This document shows, piece by piece, positions 11,900-28,830 of a DNA stretch of 64,000 nucleotides. The DNA comes from Dillenia suffruticosa (lineage: Eukaryota; Streptophyta; Magnoliopsida; Dilleniales; Dilleniaceae). The notes below the pieces were generated by a model that saw only the letters and a program-made list of their open reading frames with translations, did no database searches and was not told where the DNA came from. Both the position numbers and the translations under genes were made by a program. The number at the start of each line of letters is the position of its first letter. Within the stretch, counting starts at the first letter, position 1. The stretch lies in assembly GCA_033439265.1 (NCBI GenBank), contig JAVTVX010000026.1:1849501-1913500 (forward strand). The letters run 5' to 3'.

Positions 11900-14800
11900 T
11901 CCAACTTGATTTATCTTGGTGTCAACAATTTGTGGAATATTTTAATTGTTATCTGCAATCTGTCAACATCCATGGGTACTGGAGGGACGCTTTGAATGAC
12001 AATTATCTTTTCACTTGAAGTCGAAGGCATACTTGATGGATTATTTCTAGGCACCAAGTCTTGAAGGAAATCCCTCCCACTGATCAAATGATTCTCAAGA
12101 AATTTCAGGTTCCTTGATTCCACAATCCTAGTGTAATAAGATAGATAGTAGAATCTGTATCCCTTGAACCTTTTGACATATCCAATAAAATATCGACTTC
12201 TGGTCATTGGGTCTTGTTTCTTTTCTTGTAAATTGTAAACCCTTACTTCTAATGGGCATCCCCAAATGTGTATATGTGAAAACTGGGTTTCCAGCCTTTG
12301 AACATTTCGAATGAGGTTTTGGAAACCGCATTGATTGGAACCCGATTCAATACTTACATAGCTTTTTTAAAGGTTGTAGTCTACAAGAAAGGTAACTTAG
12401 AACTAAACGTCATCCTCCTCGCCATACAACAATATTTGGCTTCTTCTTCAGCCATACAATTTTGGTCTGGAGAATCAAATATGGTATATTGGGCAACAAT
12501 CTCATTTTCTTGAAAAAACCTAGTAAATAGACAAGGTGTCTGTCCATCATCAGTATATGTCCCATAGTACTCTCAACCTCTATATGATCTTAAGATCTTT
12601 ATTTGCTTATTGCATTGTTTTTCTATTTCTATATTGGAAATTTTAAAGGCACCAACACCTCGTCCTTAAGGTAAAAGAGATAGAAACACATATAATATGA
12701 GTAATGATCAATAAAGGTGATGAATCACCTTTGGTCATATGAGTCCATATCTAGACAGCATATGTCCGTATGAATGATCTCTAACAAATATGAGCTCATC
12801 TTGACACCTTTCTTTGCTTTATTGGTCTATTTGACCTTAATACAATCTACACATATTTCAAAATCATTAAAGTTCAGAGTAGTAAGTATTCAATTCGTTA
12901 CTAATTTTTTAACCCTTTCAATAGAGATATAACCTAATCTCTAGTGTCATAGCATAGAGGAGTTTTCATTTATGACAGCTTTTTACACCAATGTGTGTTG
13001 TGATGTGACATGTGTTGCCTTGTAGATTAATTCCATATAATTCGTCAATTAATGGACTCATATCAACGATATTTGTATGCAAAAAAAACGTCATTATATT
13101 ATTCAATTGAAAAAAAATATCCGAATTATACAATTTTTTATACATAAACTAAACTTCTAGAGAAACTTGGTACATAAAAAATTATTTCCAACTACAAGAC
13201 ATGTCTACTTACCAAAATGAGATTGCGCTCTCCAATGGCCTCCACACATGAGCTCATTTTGTTTCTCAAATAAATGAATTGCACACGGTTCACTGGTTTC
13301 TGTAAGTTTTGCAAACTCTGCAACACATTTGTAATGTGGATTGAGCATCTAGAATTAATTCGCTATGTGTCCTAAAAAATTTCAATCATAAGATATTTAT
13401 AACATACAAGAGAGATTTATGTACTTTTGGTAGAAAGACATTTCTGAAATTTGGCATAATCCTTCTTTATGTGCTTCTTCATTTTACAGAAAAAATACGT
13501 GGACTCCTTTTTTTTAAATTGGGATAGATTCTTTTGCCTTTCCTTTCAGTTGACTTTTCCCTTCGCCTTTTCTTTTATGACAAAGTGTGCACTATTAGTC
13601 CCCTCCTTCATTTCCAAATGTGTAAACCCTTACTTCTAATGGGCATCCCCAAATGTATATATATAGAAACTGGGTTTCCGACCTTTGAATATTTCGAATG
13701 GGTTTTTGGAAACCGCATTGATTGGAACCCGGTTCAATATATACATAGTTTTTTTAAGGGCTGTGGTCTACGAGAATTTAGGTAACTTAGAGCTAGACAT
13801 CATCCTCCTCACCATATACAGCAATATTTGGCTTCTTCTTTCAGCCACACCATTCTGGTCTGGAGAATCAAATATGGTATATTGGACAACAATCCTATTT
13901 TCTTGAAAAAACCTAGCAAATAGACAAGGTGTTTGTCCATCATCAATATACTTCCCATAGTACTCTCAACCTCTATATGATCTTAGGATCTTTATTTGCT
14001 TATTGCATTGTTTTTCTACTTCTATCTTGAAAATTTTAAAGGCACCAACACCTCATCTTTAAGGTGAAAGAGATAGAAACACATATAATGTGAGTAATTA
14101 TCAATAAAGGTGATGAATTACCTTTGGTCATATGAGTCCACATCTGGACAGCATATGTCTGTATGAATGATCTCTGACAAATATGAGCTCATCTTGACAC
14201 CTTTCTTTGCCTTATTGGACTATTTGCCCGTAATACAATTTACACATGTTTCAAAATCATTAAAATTCAGAGTAGTAAGTATTCAATTCTTTACTAATTT
14301 TTTAACCCTTTCAATAGAGATATAACCTAATCTCTGGCGTCATAATATAGAGGAGTTTTCATTTATGACACACCTTTTTACACCAATGTGTGTTGTGATG
14401 TGACATGTGTTATCTTGTAGATTAATTTCATATAGTTCGTCAATTAATGGACCCATACCAACAATATTTGTATGCAAAAATAATGTCATTATATTATTAA
14501 ATTGGAAAAAATATCCAAATTATACAATTTTCAATACGTAAACTAAACTTCTAGAGAAACTTGATACATAAAAAATTCTTTTCAACTGCAAGACATGTCT
14601 GCTTGCCAAAATGAGATTGTGCTCTCCAATGGCCTTCACACATGAGCTCATCTTGTTTCTCAAACAAATGAATTGCACACAGTTTACTGGTCTCTGTAGG
14701 TTTTGCAAACTCTACAACACATTTGTAATGTGGATTGAGCATCTAGAATCAATTCGCTATGTGTCCTAAAAAATTTCAATCATAAGAGATTTATAACATA

Positions 14801-16900
14801 CAAGAGAGATTTCTGTATTTTTTATAGAAAGCCATTTTTGAAATTTGACATAATTCTTCTTTATGTACCCCTTCTTTTTATAGAAACAAACACGTGGTCT
14901 CCTTTTTTTTTTTAAATTAGGATAGATTCTTTTGCCTTTCCTTTCAATTTGGCTTTTCCCTTCGCCTTTTCTTTTATGACCAAGTGTGCACTATTGGTCC
15001 CCTCCTTCATTTCCACGAGCAACCTCCCTTCTTTCTACACATACATGGCTATCAACTCATTGATAGACCATTTAGTCTTATGTGTGTTATAAGAAATTTT
15101 GAAGGGACTATAAGACTATGGGAGAGTGTTCAGAATGTAGTGCACCAGAAAAAATTCGAATATCTCCACCTCAAGAGTCTTTAGTTGGGCCATTATATCC
15201 CACATTTACATGATGTGGTTGCACACATCGTAGATAGTGGTGAGTCTCTTTTGATGAGAATTCCATAATCAAGGTGTTGGCGAGAGTTTTATCAAATGTC
15301 TCAAACTGCTCATCAATTGCCTTAAGAAAAGTACAGATGTTATTATGCTGATTGATGAAACCGTAGATACTAACCAATATTTAATCCTTAATGAATATCG
15401 TTCTTAGGCGATTTGATCACTTCCGGCGCTCATAAAAAGTTTTGTCCGTTGTAAAGCTGGCATCCATTCCTCTAGGCGGCTCTTCATGCTTTATAGCATA
15501 ATCTAAGTCTTGCTATCCTAAATTGAAAACAATCTTCTCCTTCTACACATTGTGGTTCTCACCATTCAAAATGGGAATTTCAACAATATCAATGGTTTGT
15601 ATAGCTGCAACAAAAATATTTACAAACTTAAATTGAGGATTTAGCATTTGTTTACCAATGTAAAACGTATATTAAAAATAAATCTTCTAATATAGAAATT
15701 GTTTGTGGGCTAAATATCTAATTCAAATTAGATTTATTATCTTTTATAATTAGATTAGCAAGATTACCGAATTTCCTAATACATGTAGACTGCTTAGGAA
15801 AAATCATGTTGAAAATCTATCCCCGACGAACTGGAGCTTCTCTACCAGCCCACAAGACAACATCACTTATGCACTAGGAAAATCCCGAGATGGGTGGTGG
15901 GTTATATGGAACCATTTAAGAACCAACCACTCTTAAATTTATTCCCATCTTGCTGACAGGACTTTACTAAACATGCACTCGATTTGCCATAATCGCAAAA
16001 CCTTGTAGAAGCAAGCCCTAAAGTCAAGTAGACTATCCACATAACCCGATTATCCGGTCTTGCCATTTAATCCTGGTTACTTATTTTAATTCGATAAAAA
16101 TTCTTGTGGGATAAGATTTGTCACACAAAAATAAATAATCACAAATAATATTCTTTCTTTTATGTGGTCAAAAGTATCTCAATGTGTGATTTCTTTCATG
16201 TTAGGGCTACTGTGACTATACCTTAGAAATTATACAGACTACAAGAATATTTTTCCTTAATTTTATGCAGGCTCTAACCTTTATTTTGCACGCCTTTTAT
16301 GTTCAAAAGCCATACAAAAATTAATTTATGCACAAATTGCATAAATCCAAACAATTTTATAACTTTGTGGGGGGGGGGGGGGCCGCAATCTTTATTTTGC
16401 ACATCCCTTAATGTGCAAACGGCCATGCATACCATTTATTTGTGCAAAATGCACAAATTTTTATTTATATGTGGTATCATAATACATATAAATTCAAAAA
16501 AAATTAATTTTAAATTCACAAAAATAGTCCAAATATGAATTTAAAATTAAAATTTAATTTTCCAAAATTTTTTTCCAAAGGACCAATCTATAATATTTCA
16601 AAGTTTATCGGATTTTTTAAAAAGGTTGGGACCAATATGCAATATTTTAAAATATTTTGGGTTTAAAAAAGGTTGTAGGGTCGGAATTGCAACAAATTAA
16701 CAATTTTCGGGAAATTGAAAATTTTGGTCTATATCTGGGTCTTCTTTACCCGAATAGATCTCAAGGGTCCCAACCTGGATTCGGCTATTTCCGATGGGTC
16801 TGAATGCCAGAAATGATTAGAATGCTCCATTTTCACTCTAAAGACGAGGAATTGCGTAGAATCTCATACACAATCCATTTTCAACTTTAAAACACCAATA
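11900..16900 (-). pseudogene. Gag, zinc-knuckle, protease and integrase remnants of copia A
   Basis: On the minus strand, 15171-15377 has a copia Gag-like stretch (FLKAIDEQFETFDKTLANTL). 12128-12331 has the integrase C-terminal end (TYTHLGMPIRSKG). The intervening region, including the duplicated block, holds integrase-like and zinc-knuckle-like stretches. It is heavily degraded, and boundaries between parts are approximate. Confidence 0.65.
12234..15015 (-). repeat. Internal tandem duplication of about 1.39 kb in copia A
   Basis: Block 12234-13620 is repeated as 13621-about 15015 at an offset of about 1387 bp. Both copies start TGTAAACCCTTACTTCTAAT and end near CCCCTCCTTCATTTCCA. The copies differ by scattered changes and small indels, estimated by eye at near 10%, so the duplication is old but probably younger than or similar to the insertion itself. 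It covers the zinc-knuckle to integrase part. Confidence 0.9.
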
Positions 16901-16995
16901 TTTCTTCAAAAGTAAGCCATTTTTTAAAAAATTCAGAAACCAAAAAAATTGAAAAATTTGTCGAAATACAATTGGCAAGTGGTTTTGATATCAAA

Positions 16996-17369
16996 TGTTT
17001 GACATCCTACATGCCTAATGCATGAATTACCAAGCAAAATGAACAAATGAGCAGAAGCAAAAGAGAGTATACCTCAGGCCATGTTTCCAACAATTTTCCA
17101 ATAACTATAATTCTTTTCCCGGCACCTTTGGACATGCAAAAAACCTTCCAATCTCTCAATTCTCTTTCTAAATAATGTGTGAGACTAATAAATTATGTTT
17201 GGGACCCCTGCCATGGCTTTCCCTATTTATAGTGATTGTGCCATCAACAATCACTATGGAGGCCCTTTGGTTACCACTACGACCGGAATTGGTGGGTAAA
17301 AAAATTCCTGAATTCCTGGAACAAGATTACAAGGCATGGAGGGTGATGGACCACCCTTAGTTCCTCACA
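16996..17369 (-). repeat. 5' LTR of copia A
   Basis: It begins TGTTTGACA and ends TTCCTCACA on the plus strand, and is paired with 9536-9910. The target duplication GTAAG lies immediately to the right. Just inside it (16980-16993) is a degraded match to the initiator-tRNA-Met primer site. Confidence 0.9.
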
Positions 17370-17374
17370 GTAAG

Positions 17375-17641
17375 GGGTGTTGTTTGCTGAAAATGCAAGT
17401 GCTTGGAATCTGTGAACACATATCAAATTGACATGTGAATCGATACTAATTGCTGGGTTGGCAGTTAACAAGTTTTTCATTCAATTTTGATGACAATCAT
17501 CAACCAACCACTACCCCTTGTGATCTAGTGGTACTAAGTTCATTATAACATAGAAAGCTTAAGATCAAAAGAAACAATAAACAACAAATAATAGGGTTTG
17601 ATTTCACAAGATTAAAGTTGTCCGCGCTTAGAAACCGGAGA
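17375..17641. other. 3' flank of SCPL gene 1
   Basis: This lies between the copia A target duplication and the stop codon of SCPL gene 1. No coding content is recognised. It should contain the 3' UTR of the minus-strand SCPL gene, but I see no clear minus-strand AATAAA signal, so the poly(A) site is undefined. Confidence 0.5.
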
Positions 17642-21653
<4,012 letters not shown>

Positions 21654-21664
21654 TTATTATGTGG

Positions 21665-21672
21665 TTTATATA
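21665..21672 (-). promoter_or_regulatory. Candidate TATA box of SCPL gene 1
   Basis: The minus strand reads CTATATAAACC about 30 bp upstream of the first ATG (21635). If used, transcription would start almost at that ATG, which favours translation from the second Met (21617). A purine-rich stretch (GAGAGAGGGAGGGAGAG on the minus strand) lies between. Confidence 0.5.
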
Positions 21673-21679
21673 GATAGTG

Positions 21680-23140
21680 AAGGGGGGGGGGAAGACAACA
21701 GACAAGTCTCAACTGTAATGATGCTGTTAGTGTAGTTGCTTCTTATTGTTAAAATATTCAACTTCAGTATAGAAGGAAATTAGTAAAATTAGAGAGGTAA
21801 AATTATTATGCAAGACAGATTCATATAATCTCTTTTAAACTTACTTCAGCAACAATAGCATAGCACATAAGTTTATTGATATCACGAGGGTATTTATCTT
21901 ATTCTATTGAAAGTGAAAATTACATGGAGCTGCTGCTCCTAATAATTTGTCAATTATACTAAGTTCTATATGATAATTTATATAAAAGAAATAAAAAAAA
22001 TTTTTAATTTGAATTTGTCAAAATTAAGTAAAAAATTATTTGAAATATGTTGAGATGTATTCTGAGGGGAACTTCAATTCATTGGGTGTATAACTGGTTC
22101 CAAGGGGTATTATTGTATGAGTATTATGGAGAGGAGGAGGAGGTGCTGTTGGTCAGAGAAGTGATTTGCTTCGTTCGGAAGCCATTGACATCTTACATGA
22201 TTTGCTTTTTAGGGATAAGAAGCAATCATGCAATCCACACATACCCTTTCACTGCACTAAACTTCCATTTTTATAAAATTGATAAATGGAGAGGTTCCGT
22301 ATATACACATTATTAAAAAGGAAGCAATATAATAATAATATTATTAAAATCTAATAATCTATTATTTTGATAAAATATTATCAAAATTTGAGTTTATATG
22401 AAAAATTCATTATTATAAATATGCACACAAAATAACTCAAATATTTTCAAAATCAAATCTATCGTTGATTTATTTGAATACTAAATATTTTTTTATAATT
22501 GAATTAATTTTAATACATAATTGTTAAAAAATATTATATATTTTGAGAATATTTAAAAAAATTTAAAAAAATTATATATTAAAATCAAATCAATTATTTA
22601 TATATATATATATATATATATTTAATTTTAAAAAAATACTGTGTATAAAATATTATCTATCAAATCAAATCGATCGTTAAACTCAAATCAATTATGTATA
22701 AAATATTATATATAAAATCAAATCAATTGTTAAACTTATTATGAATGTTTCAAATCAATTGATTTGATTTAAAAAAATAATTGATTTCTTTATTTATATA
22801 TTTATAACAATGAGTTTATGTAAATTTAATATATTGTAATATTTAATAGAAATAATGGAGTGTTAATATTCATATTTTATATTGTTTCCATTTTTAATAT
22901 GATATTAGAATTATATTCAAATATTTTTTTAATATTTTTTAATACCAGATTCTATCTCAAATTCATTGATAGAATTACAATTTTCTAATTAAGATCCTTT
23001 CATTGAAAAGCTCATATTAGAACTCTTGTAAATACGCCTATAGTTTTTTAAGTTGTGCCACAAGATCGAAGACTCGTACCTAATGATTTCTGAAATCTGA
23101 TCTTGAAAGCTGGTGTTATGTGTTTATAAGGGCACTTGAC
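21680..23140. other. AT-rich upstream region of SCPL gene 1
   Basis: No gene is recognised. It contains an (AT)n run near 22600-22620, two imperfect copies of an AAATCAAATCRATYGTTAAAC block (about 22640-22740), and a degraded LTR-end/primer-site-like sequence near 22860-22930 that resembles one in intron 1 of SCPL gene 1. A 9-G homopolymer lies at about 21682. Confidence 0.5.
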
Positions 23141-23149
23141 ACTTTAGAG

Positions 23150-23393
23150 CAAGAAAGATTTGAAAAATCTAAAAGTTTGAAGAAAATATTTTGATGAAAA
23201 AGATAAAAGTGCTTCAGAAAATTTTTATCTCACATCTCATTAATCAAATTTATGACAACACTTTTATATTCACAGAGTGGCTTCTTCAAGAAACTTTGAA
23301 ACAATAGTCTAAACTTTGACAAAAAATCTTAGCACTTCAACATTCCTTAAGATTTTTGGAGAGTCCACGCTTGTCCCTTAAGCCCTCAAATTG
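23150..23393 (-). mobile_element. Older copia fossil (copia B), 3' part separated by the copia C insertion
   Basis: The minus strand just left of the copia C target duplication has the short basic tail typical of a copia polyprotein C-terminus. The matching upstream coding remnant lies on the other side of copia C (30563 onward). The outer limit of this piece is uncertain. Confidence 0.45.
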
Positions 23394-23398
23394 CTCCT

Positions 23399-23868
23399 TG
23401 GTTATGTATGCCCACTAAGGGGCATTTTGGTGATTTTGGGATGATGGGTAAATCCCATTATCCCATTATTGAGCCCATTAATCAAAATTAATTAACCACT
23501 CAATAACTCCCTTAGAAAGTCTCTTCCTCTCCGATGGTCAAGCGGACATATGAGAAAAAGAAAAGAAAACAGTAGCCATTGATAAATATGGAAAACGATT
23601 TGACACATTTCTCTTAAGAGAGACAAAATATCGAGGGTTTAGAAAAATTTCACATTGGGAATATTTTTTAAGTTTTACATTCGTCTTGAGTTGAGGTATC
23701 ATGGATTTACAGTGGTGGTTCAATTACATGATTACCATCCGATCGTACCATCCGTTCGAGAGATATCGCAATACATTTGATTTTTGGATACCGCTCTATC
23801 AAGGTATTTATCCCGAAAAATTTTGAATTTATTTGTTTACACTTCCGCATATGCAATTAAATCCAACA
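23399..23868 (+). repeat. 5' LTR of copia C
   Basis: It starts TGGTTATGTATGCCC and ends AAATCCAACA, directly followed by the primer site. It is paired with 30084-30557. Confidence 0.9.
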
Positions 23869-23881
23869 TTGATATCAGAGC
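23869..23881 (+). other. Primer-binding site of copia C
   Basis: TTGATATCAGAGC is one base from the TGGTATCAGAGC complement of initiator tRNA-Met used by plant copia elements, and it abuts the LTR end. Confidence 0.85.
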
Positions 23882-25639
23882 ATTCATTGGATTTAATTAA
23901 AATTTTTTTTGGAATTATTTTGGGGGTATAAAAATTTTTGGGCTCCGGATCACAGATGATTCTTGTGAATCCGAGGATACCGTAGGAATACCCATGGCCC
24001 AGAGATTACAAAAATGATTTTTGTTGAATTTTCCGAGTATATTTAGGCTATGAAAAGTATGGGCGAAGTTTACGACCGTACGGACTTTAAAACCTTATAT
24101 CTATACATTTAGATGGCGGATCGATGCATGAAAATAGTTTATGTGTATTCCTTGCATCCTGATCTACACTTTCATGTATTTTGCTATCAGTTTTGGATGC
24201 CGGAAACTGGGATTTCTGAATGGCCGCCGAGGACCACGACTGGGGTGGTTGAATTCCGTCATTTTTAGGCTTGAATCCTCATAAAATCGAGTGCAGAATG
24301 TCTGGGGGATGCCCAATAATCTTTTCCAGTCGAAAAATGTGAGAAAAGGTAGTCGAAAATGAGTTTTCCGAAAACCGGGTCAAAAGACCCATTGCCGAAC
24401 CCGTCGGGCAAAGAAGACCCAACCCAGACCCCAGGGCACGTACTTCTCACAGGTGCCAAGGTGCGTCAGTAGGCAGCCCGTGGGCACATGTGCTTCAAGC
24501 GCGAGACAAGCGCGTGAAGCGGGTGAGTTTCCGGTTCAGGTCGGACCCTGACCCCGGACCGACCCGTGTACAGACACGACCAGGTCGGTCCTCGACCCAT
24601 TGACCCGACGGTTAGGTCGACTCTGACCCAATGACCAACCTAGTCCAACCTTGGCAACACAGCTCAGCGCATGAAGGAGCGTGAGCTGCGTACCGCAACT
24701 GGGCACGCGTGAGCCACGCCGTGCCAAGCGCATGGCGGCCTGTGTGAGGCACACTGCGTGTTTGGCGCATGCTTCAAGCTGTTGCCAGCGCGTCGCAACG
24801 CGTGGAGGCGCGCCGCCGGCGTGTGACAGCTCATGTGGGCCCCGGCGGTGCGTCAGGTCACTTAAAATTGGATTTTTTCAATTTTCTGAGGGTCCCACCT
24901 CCATATCTGTGACTTTTTTATGGATTTTTGTGTGCCGAATCCAACTCCAAATGGTGAGATGCGATTCTGGGTCGTGATGTATGATGTCCATTGACTCATA
25001 CGCTCACTTTGGGATCTATATTCGAATCATTTTGGTTTTGATAATTCGTAGAGCACACAAAATGTGAGAATAAGCATCGATAAGTCACAAATGTCTCTTT
25101 TACTGTATTGAGAATTATCGTATTAGATTTTATAAGAAGTGCAAACTGAATGATGTGATCTACGAGATTTCACATCAATAGATTCAGTTTATTCTCGAGG
25201 AGTAAAATCCGTTTGAGATTCTGAGGCACGAGATAGTGGGCCCCAGGAAGGGCATCGCACCTCAGGATAACCAAGATAAGGAGGTCTATCGTCATAGAAG
25301 AAAAGAATTGCCAAGTTAGGGTAATTCTTATCAGAGACATGCACGATGACTTGATCTAGTTCTACGAGCGATATCCTACGGACATATCGGTTCGGCTCAC
25401 CCTATAAGAGCATTGTGTTGCTCTGTTTAGCTCCTAATGTAAGGATACAGAAGTAAAGGGTTGATCATACAATGATACAACATTTGATACAAGTATCGGG
25501 TATAATTACCGAGTTAAGGAATACAGATGAGCCAATTTCAGATGAGATTCAGGTACTAGGTGTGATCCAGTTTTTACCTGATTTATGGGAAATCATGAAA
25601 ACCTATCTCACGTGTAACTACTTTCGTTGATGTGAATAG

Positions 25640-28600
25640 GTATTGTGAGCTCAAACAAGAACACCTGGAGGCGAGTAGGCCGCACTCGAGTCATGTTTAT
25701 GCAGAGTAGTCAAGAAAGGACTCCCATGGCGCTAAGCCAACAGTATAAGCATGTGAACGAGACTCGAGATCCAGGTAATAAAACCCATCCGAGACAACCG
25801 ACAATAAGGTACAAAAAACACAAGAAGAATGAATTTGATAAGACCACTGCGAAATGCTACGTTTGAGATAGACTTGGTCATTTCGCTCATGAGTGTGACG
25901 AGCGGAAAATAATATCTTTCTTCTTTATGTGGCTTGAGCTTTGTCTCATTTATGATGTTACTCGCCGATTTCTTTATATTGTAGATTGTAAATTTAGGAG
26001 CCACTGATCACGCTCGAGATAGGAGTGTATAAATAAAATTCCGCCAGATGAATCCTCAAGTTAGGAGGATTTACGTAAGGGATAGAGCATTTGTCGTCAT
26101 TAGAGGGACCGGCACTTGTTATGACGTTCTCTATGCTCCCAGCATTCGACAGAACTTGAATTTAGTACCTTGTCTAAAATTGTCTAGGATATGTAATAAA
26201 ATCATCTGCTTTATTAAATATGACAATTCTCTGAATTGTTCTGGTTTTGATCCATGATTGATGCAATGCACCAGGTACTGCTCCTTCTAATGGTTTTCTT
26301 GTCATCCTTCTATTGTCTTTACATCTGATTGCGTAAATGATGATATAAATGAGTGACATAGTAGACTTGGCCACATATGGTAAGAGATGATGAATCGGTT
26401 TGCTGTGAGCGGTTTGTTGGACCCGCTAATCAGATTCGAGTTGCCCATATGTGAGTTTTGTCTAGATGGCAAAACGATAAGAAAACTATTTGGCAACGCA
26501 ATGAGAGCCAGGACTCCATTGCAGTTGGTCAACTGCGATATTTATGGCCTTATGATCATGAGAGCCTAAAATAGAGTTGTGTACGTTATGACATTCATTG
26601 TGTTTCTGTTTTTCTATCTGAATTCACACAAGTTTGAGGCATGAGAATGTTTCAGGAGATTTATTAGCGAGATTGAGAATCAGTTAAATTCGAGAGTGGA
26701 GACTCTCAGATCCGATTGGCGGCGCGAATATTCGTCTAAACTACACAAGGAGCTCTGTTTCGAGAAGAGTATTACGAAATTACTGACTATTCCTACTGCT
26801 TCTCCGTAAAACGGAGTAGCCGAGATAAGGAATAGCATTTTGTTAGAAATGGTGAGGTCTATGATGGTGCAAATCAATATGTCTGTCTCCTATTGGGGAG
26901 ATGTTTTATTTACTGGTGTCTATGTTCTCAATCGTGTCTCATTAAAATCCGCAATCAGTACCCTACGTGAGCTTTGGACAGTGAGGTAGCCTGACCTTAG
27001 TCACTTGAGGTTGTGGGGTTGTGCCGTGATTTCTCGCGTCCATATGGTGAATTAGGCCTACGAAAAAGTATATGTTCTTAGCCGAACATACGAACGGCAC
27101 TATAATCGAGATTGAGTCTCGTAATACTACATTTTTTTAGAATGATTTTCTTAAAAGAGATGAAATCAATTTGGATCTTACCCTCTATGAGATGGATGAA
27201 CCTAGTAGCTCAGGAAGTTAGCGGCGAGATATAAAAATCCACTACGGATCTTAATCTCAGTGGGAGCGATCCATCAAGGGGTAAAGATTTTTCTCTCCTC
27301 ATAAGAGCATTGAGGATGCATACTTAAACATCACTTCCCGATTGAGGGTGAGCCCCACGTTGTCCGATTGAGGGTGAGCCCCTCATTGTGACCATTGAGG
27401 ATGATGAGAAATCTAAACAGTTCAAAAGGCTCTCGAGAGTTCTGCGAAAAACCGTTTGTTGAAGGCCATAAATGAAGAGGAGTTTATGAGAATCAACGGG
27501 GTCTGGAATCTAGTTGATTTGCCTGAGAGCAAAAAGATTATTGGAAACAAATAGATTCTCAAGGTCAAGAGAAAGGTCAACGGATCGATGAAAAGATATA
27601 TAACCCGTCTAGTAATCAATGGTTACACCTAAACTGAGGGGTGGACTATCAAAAGTCGTAATCCAATTTATCTCGATCCGTTTATCTTTTAGCGATTGTC
27701 ACGAATATGAATCTGGAGTCACACCACATAGACGTAGAGACTGCTTTCCGTAATGGAAGTCTAGATAAGGCAATTTACATGGAGCATCCATCTTGGTTCG
27801 TTCTAGTAGATCAGGTGGATAAGGTTTGTTGATTTTAGAAATCTGACCTTAAGCTATCATCCAAACAGTTGTACATAAGATTTCACGAGAATGTGATATC
27901 TTATGATTTTGTAATGATTGAGTAGGATCATTGTGTCTATTTGATACGTCCTGATAACTCCTTTATGATCATATTCTCATATGTGGGTGACATTTTTATT
28001 GGTCGGGAATAACAGAGAGTATCCAATGAATATTGTAACATGGTTATAGTTCATTCTTGAACTTTGGATCCAGAGGGTTCGCTTGAGAATGGTGTTAACT
28101 CTTTAACAAGAGTTTTACATCAGATAGATTCTTGAGTATTTGGAGATGAGTAAAGACAACCTAATATATACTCTATCGTTAAAGGTGAAAACCTGATTTT
28201 TGACATATGTCCTAAAATTTATGAAAAAATAAGGGAGATGAGCAGGAGATGAGCAGAATCCCTTATTCCAGTGCGATATGCATTCTAGTGTATGTGATGA
28301 AGCATATACGTGCAATATACAGTTTAATGTATGCGATGAGACATACATGACCAAATATTTAGTTTTGCAATTGGTCTGGTGAGTAGCTATTAATCGAATC
28401 CTGGAAAGAATCATTGTAGAGCAGTGAAAAATGATTCTGAGATATCTCATGGGAACTGCGGACCTCTCCATGTGTTACGGAGGAGGTGATTTGCATTTTT
28501 GTTGGGTATTCAAACATCAACTGGGAGTAGCGATTTGAATGAATGTAAACTGATATCAGATTTTATTTTCTTAGAACAGTAAGAAACAAACCTGTATGTT

Positions 28601-28830
28601 TTATCTACGATAGAGACTGAATTTATGGTATGCTCAATAGCAGTTCAGGAGAACGTTTGGCTCCAGAAATTTTTGGAAAACTTAAGGGTTGTGACAGATA
28701 GTGTGAGATCAGTGATGATTATTGTGATAATCAAACTGTCATTGCCAACAACCGAGACCCTAAGTGTTATAGTAAAGTCAAATACATTGATACCGGAGAC
28801 CACTTTGTAAGAGATATCACCGAGAACGGT
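25640..28830 (+). pseudogene. Gag-pol remnants of copia C
   Basis: Recognisable landmarks on the plus strand are a Gag zinc knuckle near 25855-25900, a Gag-pre-integrase stretch near 26430-26560, a reverse-transcriptase stretch (FRNGSLDKAIYMEHPS near 27750-27790) and an RNase H stretch near 28540-28800. The order is that of Ty1/copia. It is a fossil with many breaks. Confidence 0.8.

Larger units (their letters stand above)
9536..17369 (-). mobile_element. Ty1/copia LTR retrotransposon fossil (copia A)
   Basis: The LTRs lie at 9536-9910 and 16996-17369, both TG...CA and about 375 bp, flanked by the same 5-bp duplication GTAAG (9531-9535 and 17370-17374). On the minus strand the order is 5' LTR (right), a degenerate initiator-Met primer site near 16980-16993, gag remnants, zinc-knuckle/protease/integrase remnants with an internal tandem duplication, reverse transcriptase and RNase H. 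A purine tract (minus-strand AAGTGGGAGAA) abuts the 3' LTR at 9911-9921. Domain order is that of copia elements. LTR divergence judged by eye is about 15%, so it is millions of years old. It is broken many times but structurally complete from end to end. Confidence 0.92.

Noticed and set aside
12298-12513. Plus-strand open frame in copia A, repeated at 13685-13906
   Set aside because: It is antisense to the integrase part of a minus-strand copia fossil. The two copies reflect the tandem duplication.
16369-16382. Run of G as a possible structural or regulatory element
   Set aside because: It is a simple homopolymer in a decayed element and may also be a sequencing artefact.
22047-22316. 89-codon plus-strand frame upstream of SCPL gene 1
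   Set aside because: It has no recognisable domain and lies in AT-rich intergenic sequence, so it is consistent with chance.
24265-24977. Several open frames in a GC-rich block
   Set aside because: They lie in the non-coding leader of copia C. High G+C lowers stop frequency, and no domain is seen.
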